A stretch of DNA of 64,000 nt from NCBI GenBank assembly GCA_016716675.1, contig JADJVG010000007.1, forward strand, positions 181,507 through 245,506, read 5' to 3'. The notes below the pieces were generated by a model. It did not search any database. It was not told where the DNA came from and saw only the letters and a program-made list of their open reading frames with translations. This DNA is from Hyphomicrobium sp. Lineage in GTDB: Bacteria > Pseudomonadota > Alphaproteobacteria > Rhizobiales > Hyphomicrobiaceae. The first letter of the stretch is position 1, and each line of letters begins with the position of its first letter. Shown piece after piece: positions 26,485-34,980 of the stretch. The translations under genes were made by a program, and so were the position numbers.

Positions 26485-27783
26485 ATGGCCGCCATGACTG
26501 CAGACCGTAATGCCCGATCGACGTTGATGGCGCTGTATGAAGCCGCTTATACGACCGCTCACCCCTCCACCTGCCTACCCCCGTACTTGCCTGCCGTGCC
26601 GCCGAATGGCCGCATCATCATTATTGGTGGCGGCAAAGGCTCGGCGGCCATGGCTGTCGCGACCGAGCAGCACTATATCGCGCAGGGCCAGGGCGACAAA
26701 ATCTCCGGGATGATTTCAACCCGCCATGGCTTTGGCCTGCCGACGGAAATCATCAAGATCCTCGAAGCCGGCCACCCCGTGCCGGATGCCAACTCCATTG
26801 AAGGCGCCAAGCAGGCGATCGTAATCGCCAAGAGCGCCGGCCCCAATGATTTGGTGTTGTGCTTGTTGTCGGGTGGCGCCTCCGCCATCTGGTCGGCGCC
26901 CGTTGATGGCGTATCGTTTGAAACCAAGCAGCAGCTGACCAAGCAGCTCCTGCGCTCCGGTGCGCCGATTTCGGAAATGAATACGGTGCGCAAGCACCTG
27001 TCGCAGATTAAGGGTGGCAAACTTGCGGCGGCTGTACACCCAGCGCGCTTGCTGACACTTTCGATTTCCGACGTGCCAGGCGACCACCCCGATGAAATCG
27101 GCTCCGGCCCAACCGTTGCCGACCGCTCGACGCTCAGCGATGCCCGCGCCGTACTCGAGCGCTGGAACATCACGCCGACGCCCGAAATTACAGCCGCCCT
27201 CAACAATGCAGCCAATGAAACGCTGAAGGCCGGCGATCCGAAGCTTGCGACGTCGGACTATAAAATCGTTGCCGCTCCCAAGGCGTCGATCGAAGCCGCA
27301 GCCAAAATCGCGCGCGCCCAGGGCTATCGCGTCGACATTCTCGGCGACAGCCTGGAGGGTGAAGCCCGCGAAGTCGCCAAATTCCACGCCGCCATGGCGC
27401 TCGACGCCAAACGGCGCGGTGAAAAGGTCGCAATCATGTCGGGCGGTGAGCTGACAGTCACGGTACGTGGCAATGGCTCGGGCGGTCCGAATCAGGAATA
27501 TGCGCTCGGCTTGGCTATCGCACTCGACGGCGCGCCCGGGATCTCAGGTTTGGCCGGCGACACCGACGGCATCGACGGCGGCGGCGGCAACGCCGGTGAT
27601 CCGGCCGGCGCCATGGTTTTCCCCGATACAATCCAACGCGCACTTGCGCAAAATCTCAATGCCGCCAAGTTCTTGGAGAACAACGATTCGACGGGTTTTT
27701 TCCGCCCAATCGGCGATCTCATCCTGTGCGGCCCCACGCAGACGAACGTCAACGACTTCCGCGTTGTCCTCGTCGATCCGTGA
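26485..27783 (+). CDS. gckA: glycerate 2-kinase (MOFRL family)
   Basis: Cytoplasmic kinase that phosphorylates D-glycerate to 2-phosphoglycerate, often annotated as hydroxypyruvate reductase TtuD. The 432 residues have the two-domain architecture: an N-terminal DUF4147 domain with GGGKGSAAMA, the LLSGGASAIWSAP nucleotide-binding region and MNTVRKHLSQIKGGKLA, then a C-terminal MOFRL domain with SGGELTVTVRGNGSGGPNQE and the GDTDGIDG active-site loop. ATG 26485 is preferred over the upstream in-frame GTG 26473. It feeds 2-phosphoglycerate toward pyruvate, and pyruvate kinase lies 0.5 kb downstream with DUF1036 between them. Confidence 0.88.
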   Translation: MAAMTADRNARSTLMALYEAAYTTAHPSTCLPPYLPAVPPNGRIIIIGGGKGSAAMAVATEQHYIAQGQGDKISGMISTRHGFGLPTEIIKILEAGHPVPDANSIEGAKQAIVIAKSAGPNDLVLCLLSGGASAIWSAPVDGVSFETKQQLTKQLLRSGAPISEMNTVRKHLSQIKGGKLAAAVHPARLLTLSISDVPGDHPDEIGSGPTVADRSTLSDARAVLERWNITPTPEITAALNNAANETLKAGDPKLATSDYKIVAAPKASIEAAAKIARAQGYRVDILGDSLEGEAREVAKFHAAMALDAKRRGEKVAIMSGGELTVTVRGNGSGGPNQEYALGLAIALDGAPGISGLAGDTDGIDGGGGNAGDPAGAMVFPDTIQRALAQNLNAAKFLENNDSTGFFRPIGDLILCGPTQTNVNDFRVVLVDP

Positions 27784-27850
27784 AAGCATGCGGGCTGGAC
27801 CGCCGAAAAGGTGAGAGTCCACGTCCCAATGCATTTCTCGGAGACGAAGC

Positions 27851-28300
27851 GTGACCTATGACTGCGCGCCGCGCCTACGCCGTGCTGCCCTTGCGGTTAG
27901 TGCAGCATCTGTCATTTTCAGCCTCAGCAGCCCAGCCTGGGCAGATCTTAAGCTTTGCAACTCAACAGCAGGGCGCGTCGGGGTCGCCATCGGCTACCAG
28001 GACGATACCGGTTGGGCCACCGAAGGCTGGTGGAACATCGCTTCACAGACCTGCGAAACGCTCCTAAAAGGCGCACTACCGAGCCGCTTCGTTTACGTTC
28101 ACGCCGTTGATTATGACCGCGGTGGTGAATGGGGCGGTAAGAACGAAATGTGCACAACGGACAAGTCGTTTGCCATCCGGGGGGTTCAGGATTGCCCCAA
28201 ACGCGGATATAAGCGCACGGGTTTTTTTGAAGTGGACACCGGCGACGCGAAGGAATGGACCATCCGTCTCACCGACCCTGAAGGCCAAGGACAACAATAA
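27851..28300 (+). CDS. DUF1036 secreted protein
   Basis: The 149-residue protein starts at GTG 27851 behind a fair GGAG site. A signal peptide (AALAVSAASVIFSLSSPAWA) precedes the DUF1036 domain (LKLCNSTAGRVGVAIGYQDD, TEGWWNIASQTCETLLKG). The four conserved cysteines could form two disulfides. Members commonly sit directly upstream of pyk in Hyphomicrobiales, and here only two bases separate the stop from the pyk ATG, so they are translationally linked. Function unknown. An overlapping ATG frame at 27858 is a shadow. Confidence 0.88.
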   Translation: MTYDCAPRLRRAALAVSAASVIFSLSSPAWADLKLCNSTAGRVGVAIGYQDDTGWATEGWWNIASQTCETLLKGALPSRFVYVHAVDYDRGGEWGGKNEMCTTDKSFAIRGVQDCPKRGYKRTGFFEVDTGDAKEWTIRLTDPEGQGQQ

Positions 28301-28302
28301 AA

Positions 28303-29748
28303 ATGAGACGCAACAGGCGGGTCAAGATTGTCGCGACGCTTGGACCCGCGTCCGCCGCACCAGAGATGGTCGAGCGACTATTTCTCGCCGGTGTCGATGT
28401 CTTTCGCATCAATATGAGCCACTCGACCCACGAAGGGTCCAAGACGCTTTATAATACGGTACGCGCCTGCGCCGCCCGCCACCGCCATCCGATTGGCATC
28501 CTCGCCGATCTGCAGGGCCCCAAGTTCCGCGTCGGCGAATTCCAATCCGGCCGCGTGCAGGTGCCGACAAAATCGATTTTCCGGTTCGATCGCGCTGAAG
28601 TGCTCGGCGATCCCAGTCGCGTGTTTCTGCCGCATACCCAAATCTTCGACGCCATCGAGGTCGGCCATAACCTCGTACTCGACGATGGCAAGTTGCGCAT
28701 GCGCGTCATCGAACGCTCTGACGTGCAGATCGTCACGGAAGTCATTACCGGCGGCATGCTCGCCAGCCGCAAGGGCATCTCGATGCCCGATACGCTGCTG
28801 CCGATTTCGCCGCTGACCGAGAAAGACAAGGCCGACCTGTCGCATGCTCTGAAGCTTGGCGTTGATTGGGTGGCGTTGTCGTTCGTGCAGCGCGCCGAAG
28901 ATCTGCATGAAGTTCGCAAGCTAATCGGCGACAAGGCCAACATCGTCTCGAAGATCGAGAAGCCATCCGCAGTGACCGACCTCGAAGACATCATCGCGGC
29001 TTCCGACGGCATCATGGTCGCGCGCGGCGATCTTGGCGTCGAGCTGCCGGTCGAGAAGGTGCCCGGCATCCAGAAGCGCATCACCCGCATGGCGCGCGCC
29101 GCCGGCAAGCCGGTGATCGTCGCGACGCAAATGCTGGAATCGATGATCGCCTCGCCAATGCCGACGCGCGCCGAAGTGTCCGACGTCGCAACCGCCGTGT
29201 TCGATGGCGCCGACGCCATCATGCTGTCGGCGGAAAGCGCGGTCGGCCAATTCCCGACCGAAGCCATCCAGATGATGGACAAGATCGCAATCGAGGTCGA
29301 GCACGATCCCGTTTACGAAGCGATCCTATACGCGACGCAGACTGAGCCGCAGCCAACCGGTGCGGACGCCATAGCCGCCGCGGCGTCGGCCATCGCCAAT
29401 ACCGTCAAACTCGGCGCCATCGTCTGCTACACGGCAACCGGCTCGACCGTGCTGCGTGTGACGCGCGAACGCCCCGGCATTCCCGTCATCGGCCTGACGC
29501 CGATCGAATCGACCGCACGGCGCTTGTCGCTAGTGTGGGGCGTGCAATCGATCCTGACGGGCGACCCAGAGAACCTCTCACATATGGTGCGCAAAGCCTG
29601 CCGCATCGCGTTTGAAGAAGGCCTCGTCAAGCCGCGCGATGGCATTTTGATCACGGCCGGTGTGCCACTCGGCTCGCCCGGCGCCACCAACATGATCCGC
29701 ATCGCTTTCGTTGACGAAAGCGGCGCTCCGATCGCGGAAGAGGTCTGA
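28303..29748 (+). CDS. pyk: pyruvate kinase
   Basis: Converts phosphoenolpyruvate and ADP to pyruvate and ATP at the end of glycolysis. The 481 residues match bacterial PykA/PykF. Visible signatures are KIVATLGPAS at the N-terminus, FRINMSHST for substrate binding, DLQGPKFRVG, the catalytic Lys region NIVSKIEKPSAV, VARGDLGVELP and VIVATQMLESM for metal and substrate binding. A C-terminal allosteric domain closes the protein. Start at ATG 28303, two bases after DUF1036. Confidence 0.96.
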   Translation: MRRNRRVKIVATLGPASAAPEMVERLFLAGVDVFRINMSHSTHEGSKTLYNTVRACAARHRHPIGILADLQGPKFRVGEFQSGRVQVPTKSIFRFDRAEVLGDPSRVFLPHTQIFDAIEVGHNLVLDDGKLRMRVIERSDVQIVTEVITGGMLASRKGISMPDTLLPISPLTEKDKADLSHALKLGVDWVALSFVQRAEDLHEVRKLIGDKANIVSKIEKPSAVTDLEDIIAASDGIMVARGDLGVELPVEKVPGIQKRITRMARAAGKPVIVATQMLESMIASPMPTRAEVSDVATAVFDGADAIMLSAESAVGQFPTEAIQMMDKIAIEVEHDPVYEAILYATQTEPQPTGADAIAAAASAIANTVKLGAIVCYTATGSTVLRVTRERPGIPVIGLTPIESTARRLSLVWGVQSILTGDPENLSHMVRKACRIAFEEGLVKPRDGILITAGVPLGSPGATNMIRIAFVDESGAPIAEEV

Positions 29749-30328
29749 TCCGCAGTCCGCAAGAAATTACTCCGCGACGCGCGCTAACTGCGTTGAGCGT
29801 TACTTGCGGCAAAAGAGACCGAACCAATAACCAGCATTGGCGTGCTTACTGTGATTGCGATGGAGATCGCGTCACAGAGGAGATGATGCCGTGAAATCGT
29901 TATGCCTCGCGAGTGCTGCGGGCATTGCTGTGCTGCGTAAAATGCAGTGCTGAGTACAATGAATGTCAGTGGCGCCAACACCTGCGCGCCCAACTGAACG
30001 TGCCATCAAGAACAGACTTGACCGCACCCGCATCACCGACCACGATGTGCTACGGCATGATTACGCGGCCCGCCGCCAACGTTGGCGCGACGGAAATGTA
30101 GACCGCTAGTGCCGCCACAGCGGATTGAACCGCCATTCTTATCACCCATACGGCTGGCGCAGCCACGGTTACGAATCCATTGGGTTCGGTCTGGTTCTGT
30201 CCAAGACGAAATGCCTAAAACCGAACGCCTGAAAACGAATGCCTAAAAACAACGGCCATGCGACCGAACGTTCTCTGCGCCAGCCCGCAGCGCACCTACC
30301 TCAAGGTGCTTTTCAAGGAGACTGAACA
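29749..30328. other. 580-bp intergenic region
   Basis: No gene is supported here. The short frames have no ribosome-binding site or protein-like composition. The region likely contains the 3' end of the pyk transcript and the promoter of the small secreted protein at 30329. The only structured element I see is the 14-bp tandem repeat at 30210-30251, listed separately. Confidence 0.5.
30210..30251. repeat. three imperfect 14-bp tandem repeats
   Basis: AATGCCTAAAACCG, AACGCCTGAAAACG and AATGCCTAAAAACA follow one another directly (30210-30223, 30224-30237, 30238-30251). They lie 78 bp upstream of the start of the secreted basic protein, so they could be promoter-proximal protein-binding sites. 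That role is inferred. Confidence 0.6.
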
Positions 30329-30652
30329 GTGAAGCTTTCCATCATCGCCGCAGCAGCAGCGGCATTTGTTGCGTTCTCCGCAACATCCGCAACGGCGCTA
30401 CCAATTGCCAAGCCCGGCCAGACCGGTGCTGAGACTTCGACGCTAACGCACCAGGTGCGCGACCACCGCGGACACTCCAGCCGAAACCGCCACAACGCGC
30501 ATCGCAACAACGGACATCATCGCCGTTGGCGCCACGACCGTCACTATAATCGCTACGACCGCTATCGTGGCTGGCACCGCTACCATTCGCGCCCGTATAA
30601 CTACCTCAGCCGCGGCTGCGTGTCGGTTGGCCCAGTGTGGTTCTGCGAGTAA
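30329..30652 (+). CDS. small secreted His/Arg/Tyr-rich protein
   Basis: A 107-residue product with a signal peptide (KLSIIAAAAAAFVAFSATSATA). The mature part is dominated by His, Arg, Asn and Tyr in near-repeating patterns (RDHRGHSSRNRHNAHRN, HHRRWRHDRHYNRYDRYRG), and it ends in a short tail with two cysteines (GCVSVGPVWFCE). The composition suggests metal or polyanion binding at the cell surface, but that is inference. AAGGAGAC precedes the ATG, and a strong terminator follows. Similar short basic exported proteins are common in Hyphomicrobiales and uncharacterised. Confidence 0.75.
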   Translation: MKLSIIAAAAAAFVAFSATSATALPIAKPGQTGAETSTLTHQVRDHRGHSSRNRHNAHRNNGHHRRWRHDRHYNRYDRYRGWHRYHSRPYNYLSRGCVSVGPVWFCE

Positions 30653-30690
30653 AGCGTCGCTGCCGAGAAGCTGACGCGCAACGACAAATG

Positions 30691-30727
30691 AAAAGGCGCT
30701 TCAGGACGATGAAGCGCCTTTTTTTGT
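30691..30727 (+). terminator. strong intrinsic terminator
   Basis: AAAAGGCGCTTCA and TGAAGCGCCTTTT form a 13-bp stem with a six-base loop followed by a run of seven or more T. It ends the transcript of the small secreted protein, and its A-run side may also serve the opposing TPR gene. Confidence 0.88.
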
Positions 30728-30760
30728 TGAGCGGCACGCTCATGCGCTTAAGCGACGGTG

Positions 30761-31479
30761 TCAGATCCCCTGACCCTCGACTTCTTTTTTCAGCTCTTCG
30801 AGAGCCTCCTTGCCACCTTCGATATTGGGGTGGACCAGGAGCAGCTTTTCATAGGCCGCGAGCGCCGCTTTTTTCTCACCCACCAGCACCAGGATCTTGG
30901 CCATAGCGTCGAGCGCGCGAAAGTGATTGGGGTCTAGCGCCAGAGCGCGCCTCAAGTCACCAAGGGCGGCATTATAGTTCTCCATGCGGTAGTGAAGATA
31001 CGCGCGATGGCTCCAAGCTTCCGCATAGTCAGGCGCCAAATCGACGGCGGCATCCGCGAACGGCAAGCCACGCGCGCTCTCGTTCTTGGCTGAGAAGCCC
31101 TCGCCCGATCGAGCAGCAGGTTGACAGTATCGCTGCCCGCATAGCGCCAGAGCTTTTCGATCGCGGCGCCGATTTCGCCGCCCTGCCGCTTGTCGCCTTC
31201 GGTCGCAAGAAAAGCGTACAGCGACTGAAGCGTCTTGGGCACGTCGTCGTGCGATTTCGGGAATGGCAGGCCCATCATGCCGGGCGGGCCTTTGTTGGCG
31301 CGCTGACCGTGTCTCTGTGCCGGCGGCGGCGTGCTTTCCTGCTCTGCAGAGGGTGGCGGAGCTTCCGCACCCGTCTGAGGGTCAAGTCCGACCTGCGCGA
31401 GAACGGTGCTCGCGCTTAAAACAGCAACGGCCCCGCAGACGGAGCCGAAGCGAACGAATTTGAGAATAGACTGTGCCAT
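30761..31479 (-). pseudogene. secreted TPR protein gene with one frameshift
   Basis: From ATG 31479 the first frame encodes a signal peptide (CGAVAVLSASTVLAQ), a Pro-rich linker and a helical region (PKTLQSLYAFLATEGDKR, AAIEKLWRYAGSDTVNLLLDRA). The TPR helices then continue in another frame (PFADAAVDLAPDYAEAWSHRA, ALGDLRRALALDPNHFRALD, AYEKLLLVHPN) to the stop at 30761. One G missing near 31108, where GCGGAG is written GCGAG, accounts for the break. The corrected protein has 239 residues and three to four TPR units. It would be a periplasmic protein-interaction module of unknown partner. A sequencing deletion is more likely than real decay. Confidence 0.75.
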
Positions 31480-31608
31480 GGCCCGGACGGTATCCGAGCC
31501 AGAAAATCACGTCAAAGAGCGTTTCGTGAAATCTGCGTAAGATTGCACGTTGCCAAGTGACCCTGCGGGATCATGACCAACGCGCGCCATCGCAAGCAGT
31601 TCTAGCTC

Positions 31609-31734
31609 TCAACCCTGGCGGGCTTTGAAGCGGCGATGCGTCTTGTTGATCACATAGACGCGGCCCTTGCGGCGCACGACGCGATTGTCGCGGTGACGCG
31701 AACGCAGGGACTTCAGGGAGTTTCTAACTTTCAT
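31609..31734 (-). CDS. rpmJ: 50S ribosomal protein L36
   Basis: A 41-codon frame reads MKVRNSLKSLRSRHRD, then VVRRKGRVYVINKTHRRFKA and RQG before TGA. This is the alphaproteobacterial L36 of the cysteine-free (C-minus) type, which lacks the zinc ligands of the longer-known form, so it should not depend on zinc. It is a component of the large ribosomal subunit. It lies 19 bp from the tRNA-Val gene on the same strand, and tRNA and rpmJ may share a transcript. Confidence 0.93.
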   Translation of the reverse strand: MKVRNSLKSLRSRHRDNRVVRRKGRVYVINKTHRRFKARQG

Positions 31735-31753
31735 CACGACACCGGTTAATAGA

Positions 31754-31828
31754 TGGTGGGCACTACAGGGATCGAACCTGTGACCCCTACCATGTCAAGG
31801 TAGTGCTCTACCGCTGAGCTAAGTGCCC
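31754..31828 (-). tRNA. tRNA-Val (anticodon GAC)
   Basis: Minus-strand 75-base tRNA with CCA encoded. The acceptor stem GGGCACT pairs with AGTGCCC. The D arm is GCTCAGCGGTAGAGC, the anticodon arm ACTACCTTGACATGGTAG places GAC in the loop, and the T arm is CACAGGTTCGATCCCTGT. All arms fold perfectly. It reads GUC and GUU valine codons. Confidence 0.97.
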
Positions 31829-31975
31829 CAAAAGGCCCAGGCCGCGAGGCCAAGACTTCGAATGGAAGAGTGGCTTCTAGAGGCTTTGCCGGGCTGTGGT
31901 CAAGCCCGCATCAGGATAAAATCGCGGCTTTTCAGCGGAACGTGTGCGGTGCCCCGTCGCAAGCCCCGCCGTGCT

Positions 31976-32362
31976 TCAAGCTGCGAGCAGGCGATCGACC
32001 TCGCGAACAAGGTCTTTCAGATGGAAGGGCTTTGAAAGAACGTGCGAATCTTTTGGCGGCGCGTTGTCGCTGTTGAGCACGACGGCGGCGAATCCAGTGA
32101 TGAACATGATCTTGAGATCGGGGTCTATTTCGGCGGCACGACGGGCGAGTTCGATGCCGTCCATCTTCGGCATGACGATGTCGGTCAGCAGCAGTGTGAA
32201 CGGTTCGTGCTTGAGTCGCTCATAGGCGTCCTCACCGTTTTCAAACGCGACCACATCGTAGTTGGCCTTCTGCAGCGCTTTGACAAGGAACCCGCGCATG
32301 GACTCGTCGTCCTCAGCCAGCAGAATTCGATGCAAAGGCACGCTTGATGGTTTTGCGGTCAT
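31976..32362 (-). CDS. cpdR: CpdR, single-domain response regulator controlling ClpXP
   Basis: A 128-residue receiver-only protein from ATG 32362. It has the acidic pair in LLAEDDESMRGF, the phospho-acceptor Asp61 (LLLTDIVMPKMDG), the switch residues FITGF and the conserved Lys in SKPFHLKDLV. In Caulobacter and rhizobia, unphosphorylated CpdR recruits ClpXP to the pole and primes degradation of cell-cycle substrates, and phosphorylation through the CckA-ChpT relay blocks this. The sequence follows the rhizobial CpdR1 type closely, and the adjacent N-formylglutamate amidohydrolase gene is its usual neighbour. The longer frame to 32509 lacks domain content. Confidence 0.9.
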   Translation of the reverse strand: MTAKPSSVPLHRILLAEDDESMRGFLVKALQKANYDVVAFENGEDAYERLKHEPFTLLLTDIVMPKMDGIELARRAAEIDPDLKIMFITGFAAVVLNSDNAPPKDSHVLSKPFHLKDLVREVDRLLAA

Positions 32363-32647
32363 AAACTCTCGCCCGTGAAAAACTGGATGCAAAGTATCGA
32401 TAGCCGATTTTTGCTCGCAAGGAAACTTGACGCAACTTTGGTAAACGGACGATGAAGTTGTGGACAGACTGCGCCAATGGAAAAACAATTTGCTGCGCTC
32501 GGCACACAATAAGCACAGGCGACGCCACTGGGGCTCAAAAAATGTCGGACAGAACGTCTTCCAACAGTCGGAAGGAGGTGGACGTGATGCGCCTCAGGGG
32601 GCATTAGTAGACCTCGCCCATGCGCCGCCGCTCAGTCAGAGATCGTG

Positions 32648-33547
32648 ATGCCGCCACTGAACACGACCGCTATTCCGCAAGAATTTTTTCCATCTTTCGA
32701 TGTACTGCGCCCGGCCGAGCAGACGGCTGCGTTCGTGTTTTCGTCGCCCCACTGCGGCCGGATCTACCCGGCCGAGTTCCTGGCGATGTCGCGTTTAGAC
32801 CCGCAAACACTAAGAAAATCCGAGGATTGGTACGTCGACCGGCTGTTTTCGGGCGTCGCAAAGCTAGGTGCACCGCTGTTGTCGGCGCGTTTCCCGCGTG
32901 CCTATCTCGACCTCAATCGCGAACCCTATGAACTCGATCCCGAACTTGTCGATGAAGCGCTGCCCGAACATGCCAATACGCAATCGGTGCGCGTTGCCGG
33001 CGGGCTCGGAACCGTCGCCCGGATCGTTGCCGACGGCGAAGAGATTTACGCGGGCCCATTGAGCCTGCAAGAAGTCTTAACGCGCATCGATCAGCTGTAT
33101 TTCCCGTTCCACACGCAGCTTGCCCGCCTGATCGACGAGACGGTGCAGGGCTTTGGCTATGGCGTGCTGATTGATTGCCACTCCATGCCGTCGGCCCTGA
33201 TGACGCCGGGAGGCGGCGCCCGGCCCGATTTCGTCATCGGCGATCGTTACGGTGCGTCCGCCGATCCGCGCCTGTCGCAACTCGCCCGCGAGACGCTTGC
33301 CGGCCTCGGCTATGACGCGCAGATGAACCGGCCGTACGCGGGCGGGTACATCACCGAGCACCATGGGCGGCCGGGCGGTGGCGTGCATGCGATCCAGATT
33401 GAAATCAATCGCGGCATCTACATGAACGAGACGACCCTGCAGCAGAAACCTGGGTTCGATCGCTTGAAAGCCGATCTCGATGCTTTCGCCAGCCACCTGT
33501 TTGCGACCGCTCCGGCGCTGTTCGAGATGCGCTCAGCCGCTGAATAA
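32648..33547 (+). CDS. N-formylglutamate amidohydrolase family protein
   Basis: Zinc-dependent hydrolase of the FGase family, 299 residues from ATG 32648 (a GTG lies one codon upstream). Family motifs are FVFSSPHCGRIYP at the N-terminus, RAYLDLNREPYELD, the metal site region GVLIDCHSMPS, and AIQIEINRGIYMNE towards the C-terminus. Homologues release formate from N-formyl-glutamate in one histidine-degradation route. No hut genes are present here, so the natural substrate is uncertain. It is divergent from cpdR, a pairing also known from other Hyphomicrobiales. Confidence 0.9.
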   Translation: MPPLNTTAIPQEFFPSFDVLRPAEQTAAFVFSSPHCGRIYPAEFLAMSRLDPQTLRKSEDWYVDRLFSGVAKLGAPLLSARFPRAYLDLNREPYELDPELVDEALPEHANTQSVRVAGGLGTVARIVADGEEIYAGPLSLQEVLTRIDQLYFPFHTQLARLIDETVQGFGYGVLIDCHSMPSALMTPGGGARPDFVIGDRYGASADPRLSQLARETLAGLGYDAQMNRPYAGGYITEHHGRPGGGVHAIQIEINRGIYMNETTLQQKPGFDRLKADLDAFASHLFATAPALFEMRSAAE

Positions 33548-33612
33548 GGCGGTCAGCGGCAACCCACCCGCAGTACGATGCCGATGCTGGTACGTCGCTG
33601 GAATTTATCAGA

Positions 33613-33712
33613 AAAACAAAAGAAAAAGGGCCGTTCGAAGTACGAACGGCCCAAGTCTAGGGAGGAAACGCCCAAGGTGGGCACGACGCGAGCATGGCTC
33701 GCAATGTCGCAA
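33613..33712 (-). ncRNA. MmgR/suhB-type small RNA, copy 1
   Basis: On the minus strand a compact sRNA is visible. A short hairpin (GCCCACCTTGGGC) is followed by the unpaired pyrimidine-rich TTTCCTCCCT, complementary to a Shine-Dalgarno sequence. A perfect terminator hairpin then follows (GGGCCGTTCG and CGAACGGCCC around TACTT, plus TTTTTCTTTT). This is the pattern of alphaproteobacterial MmgR (family alpha-r8, Rfam suhB), an Hfq-bound regulator. The 5' end is placed just after the TATAAT box. A second copy lies about 235 bp upstream. The family name is from memory, while the structure is directly visible. Confidence 0.8.
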
Positions 33713-33910
33713 CGCACAAATTATAGACGCGGTGCAGCATCCACAATTGCAAAATTCGCAGATCTGAGGGGCTGCAAACGCTGAGCGCGTCGCGAATATG
33801 CGACCCTAGCACCAGATATGCGACAAAATATGGTGGGTTAAGTGACTGTCATCTCACAAAGAAAGGCCGCCCATAATGGACGGCCCAAGTCTAGGGAGGA
33901 AACGCCCAAG
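33646..33910. repeat. 31-bp direct repeat (sRNA cores)
   Basis: The segment at 33646-33676 recurs at 33880-33910 without mismatch. It corresponds to the conserved core of the two minus-strand sRNAs and probably arose by local duplication of the sRNA gene. The 200 bp between the repeats contain no gene. Confidence 0.85.
33720..33725 (-). promoter_or_regulatory. -10 box of sRNA copy 1
   Basis: A perfect TATAAT on the minus strand lies 37 bp upstream of the conserved sRNA motif. TTGTGG about 15 bp further upstream is a possible weak -35 element. The placement fits a transcript of roughly 100 nt. Confidence 0.55.
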
Positions 33911-33946
33911 ATGGGCAACGATTGCAAAGAGCATGTCAGAGCAACC
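33855..33946 (-). ncRNA. MmgR/suhB-type small RNA, copy 2
   Basis: A second copy of the same architecture. The leader hairpin is GCCCATCTTGGGC, the TTTCCTCCCT core is identical, and the terminator hairpin (GGCCGTCC and GGGCGGCC around ATTAT, plus TTTCTTT) differs in sequence but keeps its pairing through compensating changes. Thirty-one bases around the core (33646-33676 and 33880-33910) are identical between the copies, while the flanks are unrelated. I see no strong -10 for this copy, so the 5' end is approximate and its expression less certain. Confidence 0.7.
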
Positions 33947-34145
33947 GTCACGAAAGGATGAGCTGCTTCGCCGTGTCCTGCAATCTCAACGAGTATTGCA
34001 CAATCTAATTAACAAAAAGATGTATCGTCAGCGCAACAACTTTCGTTACTTTGGAACAGCATGTTGAATTCAATGATCCTCTAGAGTATTTCCCAACAAG
34101 CTCAGAGAAGACCACAGCAACGCGCTGATATTGTGAGGACTATTC

Positions 34146-34964
34146 GTGACGAAACGGCCGAGCGCGAGCGAATTCCAAAAACTTCTCCAATGTGCCCATG
34201 ACCTCGCCGACTCGTCAGGCCCGACCGTGCTGAAGCACTTCCGCACGCCGGTCGCCATCGACAACAAGGCGGGCCTTGGCAGCTTCGACCCCGTCACCAA
34301 GGCCGACCGCGCGGCTGAGCGTGTCATTAGCAAAGCCCTGAAGGCGCGCTTTCCCGAACACGGCATCGTCGGAGAAGAATACGGCACACGCGAAGGCGCC
34401 GGCCGTTATAATTGGGTCATAGACCCGATCGACGGCACCCGCGCCTTCATCATGGGTAGCCCGCTATGGGGCACGCTGATCGGCTTGCTGGAGGATGGTA
34501 AACCCTACCTCGGCATCATGGACCAGCCGTTTACCGGCGAGCGCTTCTGGTCGGGTCCGGCGGCCAGCTATATGCGGATCGGCAACGGCGCCCCTAAAAA
34601 AATCAAGACGCGCGCCTGCGCGAGCCTCGCCGATGCGACGCTGACTTCAACCCATCCCGATCTGTTCGAAGGGCCCAAGCAACAGAAGGCGCTGACCACA
34701 CTCAAAGGCGCCGTGCGCATGACGCGCTACGGCGGCGATTGCTATGCCTACTGCCTGCTGGCCGCAGGGTTCGTCGATCTGATCATCGAAAGTGGTCTCA
34801 AGTCCTACGACATCGTCGCCTTGATTCCGATTGTCGAGCGGGCCGGTGGATGCGTGACGACGTGGGACGGCAAACCGGCAACCTCGGGCGGCAACATCAT
34901 CGCATCCGGCGATCCGCGCATTCATGCCGCCGCCATGAAACTGATTGCCAAGTCGCAGACTTGA
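34146..34964 (+). CDS. hisN: inositol-monophosphatase-family phosphatase, probably histidinol-phosphatase
   Basis: Mg-dependent phosphatase of 272 residues starting at GTG 34146. The IMPase motifs are complete: the metal ligand in GEEYG (Glu77), WVIDPIDGT (Asp93, Asp96, Thr98) and the C-terminal LKSYDIVALIPIVERAGG. The sequence type corresponds to HisN, the alphaproteobacterial and actinobacterial histidinol-phosphatase that completes histidine synthesis, although inositol or fructose-bisphosphate activity cannot be ruled out from motifs. No other his gene is in view. The MmgR/suhB-type sRNAs lie in its upstream region on the opposite strand. Confidence 0.85.
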   Translation: MTKRPSASEFQKLLQCAHDLADSSGPTVLKHFRTPVAIDNKAGLGSFDPVTKADRAAERVISKALKARFPEHGIVGEEYGTREGAGRYNWVIDPIDGTRAFIMGSPLWGTLIGLLEDGKPYLGIMDQPFTGERFWSGPAASYMRIGNGAPKKIKTRACASLADATLTSTHPDLFEGPKQQKALTTLKGAVRMTRYGGDCYAYCLLAAGFVDLIIESGLKSYDIVALIPIVERAGGCVTTWDGKPATSGGNIIASGDPRIHAAAMKLIAKSQT

Positions 34965-34980
34965 GTGAGGCAGCCGCCGC

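Noticed and set aside
30210..30251. CRISPR-like repeats
   Set aside because: Only three adjacent 14-bp units without spacers, so this is a simple tandem repeat.
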